Assembly: GCA_014904845.1 (NCBI GenBank) | Contig: MU119213.1 | Location: forward strand, 372,001-436,000 | Direction: 5' to 3' | Origin: Acephala macrosclerotiorum | Taxonomy: Eukaryota > Ascomycota > Leotiomycetes > Helotiales > Mollisiaceae | Length of the DNA: 64,000 nt | Shown here: one piece after another, positions 57,212 through 64,000 of the stretch | How the letters are laid out: each line of letters starts with the position of its first letter | How positions within the stretch are numbered: position 1 is the first letter of the stretch | The notes under the pieces: model-generated | Seen by the model: the letters and a program-made list of their open reading frames with translations, nothing else | What the model was told of the DNA's origin: nothing | Databases searched by the model: none | Position numbers and translations under genes: made by a program

Positions 57212-59479
57212 TGTTCTAGAGAAAGCTTTTAGGTTGCAAACAAACACTAAAGCTCATAGCAGGGTGATATTCCTTGAACAAGATCAAGCTGAGACGAATG
57301 TCAAAGATCGCGAAGGCACGAAGACGAACAAAATCTGTTGGTATGCGTATGTAAGCAAGGACCTGGGTGATAGTTGATGCATTGCTAAATGAATGCTCAG
57401 GGAAGACATCGTTCACAATTCGCCGTATCTTCGATTGATCTCAGTCCTCTCGAACACTGTCGCTGACAATGATTGACCTCATGACTGTGCATCAGAACCT
57501 GCCTGGGAAAGACAAAGAAGTAACGCAAATCATGTAAGATCTTACAAAAAAGTAAAAAGTAAAATAGAGAAAGTTTTTCATGACCAGAACGCGACAAGAG
57601 ATAAAATCAATAATCAATGGGCAAGGGACTAAATTAGCAACGATCAAGAATATTCAAACTATGGAACAGTTGAGTTTTGCCTCGGCCCGAAACTGACCTG
57701 GCCAACTGATTTTCTCTCACAAATGTTAGCTTTTGGAGGTGCTGGATCAATTTGGTTTGGTCAACAGAGTATCCATCAGCAAGGAGAAGGGGAATCGATT
57801 AAAATGGTGACAGGCCATAAGGCATCAACACACACAACTCAGCCCCTGCAGCCATGAGTTTTCAGGCACTCACGCCATTTTAAGGAAGCGACATACCCCT
57901 CTTGCGGCACCTAATTGAACCTTTTTGCGACAATCAACCACGCAGTAGACTCAATTGCTTTATAGACTAATAATTGATGCACAATTAATGCGATGCAATT
58001 GCAGTTTTTAAAATTATAAAAAGTTGTGAATTAGCTGCGTAGCAATTGCATTTTGCATTTATCTCGCGACTTTTCTAAGTCAATTGCATAAGCGAGATAA
58101 AGCGGCGTTTACAGATTTGGGTGTGCTTGTGTTAATGCCTTGTGGCCTGTCGCCATTTTAATCGATTCCTTAATATCGAGATTGTTTCCGACACGTGGGA
58201 ACGTTCTTCCTTCCTATTCTGCTGGAGGAAGTAATATCGGTTGGATGAGCAGGATGCTCTAATTTGCATCAACCGCCGTCTGGGTCCCAATTCCCCCATG
58301 GCTCGAACTGAACACTGAAAGGTCACTGCGCGAGGCGCTCTCCCAAAACGCTTCCAGATTGAATCCACAGGCGTACAGCCACGGGGTTTCAATCTAGAGC
58401 AAGAATTGCAGTGAGACACTTGCATCACATCATTTGGAGCAATTTGGACGAAAATAGGAGGTTCAAAGACAATTCCGGCCGTTACCGAAATACATCCTCC
58501 TCCATGAAACGGATCTTCACGGGCGGTGAAGAAATTCCGGACTGAAGTCTTGGACGAATCTGGGCATCGAGATTGCACCCACCATCTTTCAATAGACCCG
58601 GAATATTTCGCTGGTGATGGCGGTGGTGGTGGTAGTGCTGCTGCTGCTGCCGCGTGTGCTTGAGCCCTAAGATAAGAGAGTAGTGGCAGGTCGGGATTGC
58701 GCGGGATCTCAGCCCAATCGACAACAACATCATCTCCTCGTTGTTGACGGTGACGGCAACTGACAGGCGGATGTTCCACATGACCAGCATGAGGCTGGAT
58801 TCTGGCGCTCGTCAAGTCGAAATTGCTGTGAGCACAACGGGCAACGTTTTTGCCTTCTCCGCCTTCCCAGATGTTGTGATTTCTGGCGTGGATGTTTGCA
58901 CTCAAGGGAACGTGGGGCCGCAAGCTTTACTCGTTAATTGGTGTGCGCCCTGATTCGACTTGGATTGACTCGCGGTTCCTGCGTTAGTGCGACAGGCATG
59001 GCTTCCGCCACCAGAGGCCCTGGTGGCCGCCATGAGCTTCGCGTGCGCCCGAGATGAAGACTTTCCAGGGCATGCCAGCCGTAATCCGCTCCTCAATCTC
59101 TCGCTTCCAGGGTTAGCGGCCGGGATGGCGCCCCTTTTCGATGTTTTGTTTGCAGGCGTGCCGCTGTGCGACCCATGGATGCAAAGAGCATCGAAATGAG
59201 CGACGTCGGTGGTGGAAACCAGAAGCTGAGTGGCTAAATTGGCTGACAGGGCAGGTTCTTCCCTGTGCGCCCATCTTTAATTTCCCAGATGAATATATGT
59301 GCTTTCCTCCCATCTGCAGGTCCTCTTTCTTTCTTCAGCCAAACAGCCAATCTTCCGCTCTTATCACTACCTTAATACCCTTTGACTTCGGTCGTCCATT
59401 CTTTACAGAACCAACTATCTACCGCTCTTCAGCAACCTAACGAATCCCACCCTTCCAACCCCCAAATACCAAAATCAAA
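57212..59479. other. Intergenic, AT-rich then ordinary
   Basis: No gene recognised. The AT-rich segment 57.9-58.1 kb has many CAATTGCA repeats and a perfect TATCTCGC/GCGAGATA inverted repeat (58060-58067 with 58092-58099). A minus-strand frame at 58132-58923 begins with TTG, has biased composition and no family motif. 58.9-59.4 kb is the promoter of the GPI protein. Confidence 0.5.
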
Positions 59480-60132
59480 ATGCGTTTCTCAGTCATCGCC
59501 GCTGCCTTCATGGCCTCAGTTGTCTATGCTGGAGAGTCCACTATCTACACCACTGAGGAGATCACCGTACGTCGTTAAGACCTTTAGGATTTCGGGGTGG
59601 ATTGCTAATTCGATGGATAGATCACCTCGTGCGCTGCCACCGTTACCAACTGCCCAGCCCGCTCCACGGTTGTTTCCACCACCACCTACCCAGTCATCAC
59701 CGCCTCCTCGTCCGCCCCAGTTGTCCTCACCAACAAGTCGAGCAGCGCTCCCGCCTACTCCTACTCTGCTCCCCCATACTCCGCCCCAGTTGTCGTTGCC
59801 ACCAGCTCCGCCGCCGGTGTTGCCTCGAGCAGTGCTCCTCTTCTCTCCACCTTGACGATCTCCACCTGGTAAGTTAAGCTCTCCGGATACTCTCGAACAG
59901 GCATTAACATTCTCTCAGCGTGCCAACCGTCATCTACAGCACTATCACCGTCACCCCAACTTCCGCCAAGGCTGCTCCATCATCCACCGGCACTATCTCA
60001 TACGCCCACAACGTTACTGCCCCAGCTGCCACCGCCACCCCAACCCATTACACCACTGGATCCGCATCCAGCGTCCAGGGCTCCATGGTCTTGGCCGCTT
60101 TCGCCGGTCTTGCCGCTTTCCTCTTCGCATAA
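59480..60132 (+). CDS. GPI-anchored Ser/Thr/Ala-rich surface protein
   Basis: Exons 59480-59566, 59621-59868 and 59919-60132 sum to 182 residues. Signal peptide MRFSVIAAAFMASVVYAG is followed by a short domain with a few cysteines (ITSCAATVTNCPAR, STCVPTVIYSTITVTPT), Ser/Ala/Pro-rich repeats with N-glycosylation sites (NKSS, NVTA), and a C-terminal GSASSVQGSMVLAAFAGLAAFLFA GPI-attachment signal. It is typical of small fungal cell-wall mannoproteins. Third-position C is strongly preferred (GCC, TCC, ACC), suggesting high expression. All introns are GT-AG. Confidence 0.85.
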
Positions 60133-61641
60133 GTCATTGATCAACTTCACATTTGAAGCCTGACTCAACCGGTCTTCGAGTCTTTCAGGCTATGGCTTTT
60201 ACGAAAAATGGGGGTTTGCATCTATATACTACACGGTCTTTTGGAACCACGAAATTTTTGGGTGGTCTGAAGCTTGCATACAATGTAATTTCTTAATTCT
60301 GGGCATGGCTGGCTGTAGCATATCTGGGTCGGAGTCGCGAACGCGAAATGGGGTCGATCTTCCACTCCGGGTAGCTTAGCATTAACGGTCCTCCGAAATT
60401 CAATTTCTGAAAATATTCAATTCTTGTTTGGCCACTTGGGATTCTCTTATGACATGCTCCTAACACTCTTTATCCTATATTTCAACGGCATGCAGTGTGA
60501 ACTTCGATGATCTTGCTTAGATCGCCACGGAAAGCGGATACATTGCCTGGTGTGGGGGTCATGACTTGGCCGCATAGAAACGAAATTGCTTATGATCTTC
60601 ATGGGTGCCCAGCAGCTCATCTAAACATTGAAACAACCTAAATTGGGGGGGTGGCTATGCTGGATAATATAATTCCCGATATGATTCGAACCTTCCAAAC
60701 AAGTATGACATCCAGGATGAAGCTTCCAAAGCTGATGCAGCCAGCGCTCGTTTGGGAGTTGATCAACCGGTCCCTCCGAGAAGCACCGAGACGAACGATA
60801 CACGCGATATTTAATTTCCAGCTTCAAAAACAGTTTGCAAGTATTGGCTGAAAGCAATTGGTACATTCGTTGGCAGCTCTTGCCCTCAAATGTTAGATGG
60901 AATGACAGATATTATTGCAGGTACGGTCAGACATCGTGTCGCAAACCGACTTGATAGAGATTATAATCAACACGAGAAGCAGTGAGATGTTGGCTGACAT
61001 CTGCAGTAAGCTATTTCCATCTCCAACTTCTGCACTTTGCAACTATGCAATTTTCAAATGCCCCGTGTGGAACTTCGTAAATAAATTGAATGCAGCTAGA
61101 TCTCGTGCCTGCCAATGTCTCGGCACATGAAAAATCAGGGTCCAAATTGAACAATTGCCTGCAGAAGCCGTGTCAGGCTCTAGAGCGATGTTCAACATCT
61201 CAGCCTTGTGGTTGAAACCTTCTCGGCCCTCTTGGAAGATTTCTGGTGACGATTCCAAACATGATCATTCGCTGAGCGATGTCTCAAACCAAGAACTCCC
61301 AGCTATTGGACTGACGTCAGCTAGCCTCGCTTCATTGAGGGGCAAGGGGCTGAGTTCACTTTCGAAGGACAGCGCAACATCAAATCATGGTTCATCGTCG
61401 AAGCTCTTCTCTTCTTATAATTGTGCACAGCACACATATTCATGGCATGATCAATCGATAACCATACGCCGCAGGAGGCTTTGAAAAGTAAGCAATCCTG
61501 TAAAATCTCTCGCAGAAGCTAACTTCTTATCGTAACAGCTCCGCCCCTCCGACCCTTCCGGCGCAGCCCTCTCTCGTCCACATATATCGCACTCAAGCAT
61601 TTCTCCTTGAGCCCTCGAGCTTCTCGGTCCGGGTGGTAACT
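60133..61641. other. Intergenic, promoter and leader of the alpha/beta hydrolase gene
   Basis: No separate gene recognised. A GTAAGC...GCTAACTTCTTATCGTAACAG segment (61488-61538) looks like a 51-nt intron in the 5' UTR of the downstream gene. Confidence 0.5.
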
Positions 61642-64000
61642 ATGGCCGACATCCACGAAGCCGTACCAGTCAGCGGGGCTGCAATTCCCGCGAGGGTCAA
61701 CTCAAGCAGCCAAAATGTCAGCATTTCTTCCCGGAACCTTCCTCGGCCCTTTCACGTTCAAACAAACCTTGACGAAATACTCGATGACTACGACGAAGAT
61801 ACAGAAGCAATAGCTATATCGACTATATCAGATGAGGACGCTCAATCGCTTGTAGAGCCGTCGATGAGCAGGATAGCAACACGGCTGAAATCTCCTATGA
61901 CACCTGCGATAGAAAAGGCGGCCGCTATGGACGAGTTGGAGGGAGGAGGGTTCTTCGATAGCGGGGACGAGATGCCTCCAGCAGACGATAACAAATTATA
62001 CGAGACGCTACCGACCGAAAGTACTACAGCTTTTGGGACATCTGCAGATTCAACACAAAGGGAGGATACTCCGAAGCCATTGAAGCAAGCTGAAGGCTTA
62101 TCATCGGGACGGCTGCCCTCACCAAAGCTGGAAGACCCACGAAAGGTGGAAGGTTCTACTATACCAATAACGCCATGGCATGCTGGACCCAAAACTTTGG
62201 CTGTGCAACGTCCAGATGGTGCCCAATCTTCACTCACAGGCGTCTTCAACAATGTCAGGACTCGCTCGCTCTCTGGTGGTGCGGATGCGCTCAAGAAATT
62301 CCTGCCAAAAGGCCTACCATCAATGTCACAAGTTGGGAATCTGTTTGGCAATTCTAGTACCAGCCACAAACCAAAGCCCGTATCAGCCAACTCCTCGAAT
62401 GAAGGCTCTCCCCAAGGAGGATCCTCGCCTCGATCTCGGACGTTTGCGCCTATTGTTGCAACTCGACCTGAGGTTCTGACACGCCAGGGCAGTAGTGCAG
62501 GAGCACAGCGACCCAAGAATCTTCGTAGAGTGACGTCTGATGATTCTCTACTCTACCACTCGCTATCAAGGGCTTCTTCACTTGGCGACGATACACGATT
62601 CGAAAACCACCACGAACAAGTAAATTCACGTGTCAAAGCTATAAGAGACTCTTTACAGGACAGGTCCGGCTTCCGGATGCCACAGATGCCCAGTATGCCC
62701 AACCTGCCTCGCGTGCCCAGCTTCAGTTTCAGCATGAATTTTTTGACTTCGGCAAATGTTTCCAGCAAAACAGCAAGATGGAGATCGTATACTGATCCAG
62801 TGCCAGGTATTCTGCCAGCAGTAGTTATGAAGAAGAAACCAGCCATTGTAAATCCAACAGTTGCCCCGGGCATGGTAGGCGCTGCTGTATCTCGACCAGA
62901 GGCTACAGCGGAAACTGCACGGCCGGTGACGGAAGGACCGAATTCGAGCTTCCTGGATCGTGCTATGGAGAACCTGACGGGAGATATTGTCATAATGGGT
63001 GGTTACAGAGGCTCAGTCCTTCGGTCTACCCAGACAAATCGTCAGGTCTGGGTACCCGTGAAGGTTGGGCTCAACATTCGGAAAGTAGATCTGGAAGTTG
63101 GTCTTGAACCGGAAGATGAAGAGCGTATGCCGGAAACCATATATGCTTCTGGAATGTTGCAAAATATAGGACCGGTCGATATCAGCAAACGCCTCTTCAA
63201 ACGCCTTTCCGAGTGTGAGAACGCTCGGAATGGGAAGCTTCGCGTTTGGGATTATGGTTACGATTGGAGACTGAGTCCACATCTTCTCAGCCGGAAACTT
63301 ACGCAATTTCTTGAAAACCTGCCCTCCAATCAGCCAGGTTATGAGGGTCCTCATGGTGCTGTGGTCATTGCACACAGCTTGGGTGGTCTCATCACTCGAC
63401 ATGTGGTCAATCATAGACCTGAGCTGTTCTCGGGAGTTGTGTATGCAGGTGTTCCACAAGCTTGTGTGAACATCTTGGGGCCAATCAGGAATGGAGATGC
63501 GGTCTTGTTGAGCTCGCGGGTGTTGACAGCGCAAGTCAATTTTACGTTACGAACTAGCTTTGTGCTACTTCCAGAGGATGGTCGCTGTTTCATCGATATC
63601 AACGACACGAAGAAACATTACCCAGTCGACTTCTTCGACCTAGAGAACTGGATCAAGTACCGTTGGTCTCCTTGCACTGATCCACCGTTGCCTCCACGGA
63701 ACCAGCCTACTGGAGGTCTGGGAAGCTTACTCAATATGCCTTCAAGCTTGTTGAGTCTTCCCATCCCAGGCAAGAAGTCCATTTCCGGCTCATCTTCACC
63801 CCTATTGTCCAGCTTCAACGAGGGTACGGAAAGGTCACAAGGGGGATCACCTCCAACAATAGCAACTCGTGCCGCAGATGCCGTCCGTAATATGGATGGA
63901 GGTACAGACCGAACTTTGGCTCCTCAAATGGGCAACACGAATCCCGTCAGCAAAGGCCAAAGCACAAATCAGTCGGTGTCAACAGCTGTCACCATTCCTC
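61642..64000 (+). CDS. Alpha/beta hydrolase (LCAT/lipase-like), 3' end outside window
   Basis: An uninterrupted frame from the ATG at 61642 runs 786 codons to the window edge. The first about 430 residues are disordered (Ser/Pro/Thr-rich, acidic patch EILDDYDEDTE). Then follow GDIVIMGGYRGSVLRS, WVPVKVGLNIRKVDLEVGLEPEDE, RVWDYGYDWRLSPHLLSRKL and VVIAHSLGGLITRHVVNHRPELFSG, a nucleophile elbow AHSLGG of the alpha/beta hydrolase fold. Spacing YGYDWRLSP...AHSLGGLI resembles lecithin-cholesterol acyltransferase-like phospholipases. After TPxLFSGVVYAGVPQ-like sequence and NFTLRTSFVLLPEDGRCF it continues into another Ser-rich tail. The His and Asp of the triad cannot be assigned. The substrate is unknown. 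Confidence 0.8.
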   Translation, partial: MADIHEAVPVSGAAIPARVNSSSQNVSISSRNLPRPFHVQTNLDEILDDYDEDTEAIAISTISDEDAQSLVEPSMSRIATRLKSPMTPAIEKAAAMDELEGGGFFDSGDEMPPADDNKLYETLPTESTTAFGTSADSTQREDTPKPLKQAEGLSSGRLPSPKLEDPRKVEGSTIPITPWHAGPKTLAVQRPDGAQSSLTGVFNNVRTRSLSGGADALKKFLPKGLPSMSQVGNLFGNSSTSHKPKPVSANSSNEGSPQGGSSPRSRTFAPIVATRPEVLTRQGSSAGAQRPKNLRRVTSDDSLLYHSLSRASSLGDDTRFENHHEQVNSRVKAIRDSLQDRSGFRMPQMPSMPNLPRVPSFSFSMNFLTSANVSSKTARWRSYTDPVPGILPAVVMKKKPAIVNPTVAPGMVGAAVSRPEATAETARPVTEGPNSSFLDRAMENLTGDIVIMGGYRGSVLRSTQTNRQVWVPVKVGLNIRKVDLEVGLEPEDEERMPETIYASGMLQNIGPVDISKRLFKRLSECENARNGKLRVWDYGYDWRLSPHLLSRKLTQFLENLPSNQPGYEGPHGAVVIAHSLGGLITRHVVNHRPELFSGVVYAGVPQACVNILGPIRNGDAVLLSSRVLTAQVNFTLRTSFVLLPEDGRCFIDINDTKKHYPVDFFDLENWIKYRWSPCTDPPLPPRNQPTGGLGSLLNMPSSLLSLPIPGKKSISGSSSPLLSSFNEGTERSQGGSPPTIATRAADAVRNMDGGTDRTLAPQMGNTNPVSKGQSTNQSVSTAVTIP

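Noticed and set aside
58132..58923. 263-codon minus-strand open frame
   Set aside because: It begins at TTG, not ATG, has odd composition (Ala, His and Pro runs), and shows no family motif or codon bias like neighbouring genes.
61842..63818. Series of long minus-strand open frames
   Set aside because: All lie in one frame opposite the alpha/beta hydrolase gene, which explains them as antisense shadows.
1..64000. CRISPR arrays, prokaryotic operons, Shine-Dalgarno sites
   Set aside because: None present; introns throughout show a eukaryotic genome.

Overview
This window looks like a nuclear chromosome segment of a filamentous ascomycete (Pezizomycotina; Leotiomycetes is my guess from the overall look of the proteins, not something the sequence proves). 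The evidence is short introns (mostly 44-75 nt) with CTAAC/CTGAC branch sites, a PacC-type pH regulator, fungal-type Ku80, a DUF3602 GRGG protein, 2EXR and GFA-family proteins, and one RIP-like degraded AT-rich island. All gene models were spliced by hand from frame continuity, splice signals and remembered family conservation. Where exon lengths could be summed, they give an intact reading frame.

Layout. 0-0.6 kb: frameshifted 2EXR gene (-), cut by the window edge. 0.8-1.6 kb: TMEM205-like membrane protein (-). 2.0-4.9 kb: Ku80 (+). 5.9-8.5 kb: Gfd2/YDR514C-like exonuclease-fold protein (+). 8.9-10.3 kb: divergent PAM18 (-) and RLP24 (+). 10.8-11.7 kb: NTF2/SnoaL-like protein (-). 12.2-14.2 kb: pacC (-), with a cluster of GCCAAG sites upstream. 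16.8-19.2 kb: poly(A)-polymerase-like protein with a C-terminal MJ1316 domain (+). 19.6-22.4 kb: long ING/PHD protein (-). 22.9-24.0 kb: polytopic membrane protein (-). 24.7-26.2 kb: single-finger C2H2 protein (-). 26.2-29.5 kb: no recognisable gene. 29.5-30.2 kb: DUF3602 protein (+). 30.9-32.0 kb: glutathione S-transferase (-). 33.1-35.4 kb: divergent SAP18 (-) and PRP18 (+). 36.1-36.6 kb: small unrecognised 4-exon gene (+). 36.8-37.3 kb: GFA-family protein (-). 37.9-39.9 kb: RCM1/NSUN5 rRNA methyltransferase (+). 40.8-43.0 kb: MFS transporter (+). 43.5-46.6 kb: divergent KRI1 (-) and Rab5 GTPase (+). 47.5-49.3 kb: secreted repeat precursor in 11 tiny exons (+). 50.8-53.1 kb: divergent FIT/SCS3 (-) and EXPERA protein (+). 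53.1-59.4 kb: gene-poor island with a Pol III tRNA-like unit, AT-rich palindromic repeats and a broken gene. 59.5-60.1 kb: GPI-anchored surface protein (+). 61.6-64 kb: alpha/beta hydrolase running off the edge (+).

Most genes are housekeeping: DNA repair, ribosome biogenesis (RLP24, KRI1, RCM1), splicing, chromatin, mitochondrial import and membrane traffic. They are single transcription units with no sign of a co-regulated metabolic cluster. The outstanding item is the 47.5-49.3 kb gene. It encodes a signal peptide followed by five YDAEGNEI-like repeats and Kex2-type basic sites, so it looks like a processed-peptide (KEP/RiPP-like) precursor. Its exons split the repeats at nearly fixed positions, and most of its introns hold GC-rich inverted repeats. 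A second genome-style signal is a high share of GC-AG introns: seven of roughly 75 introns modelled here.
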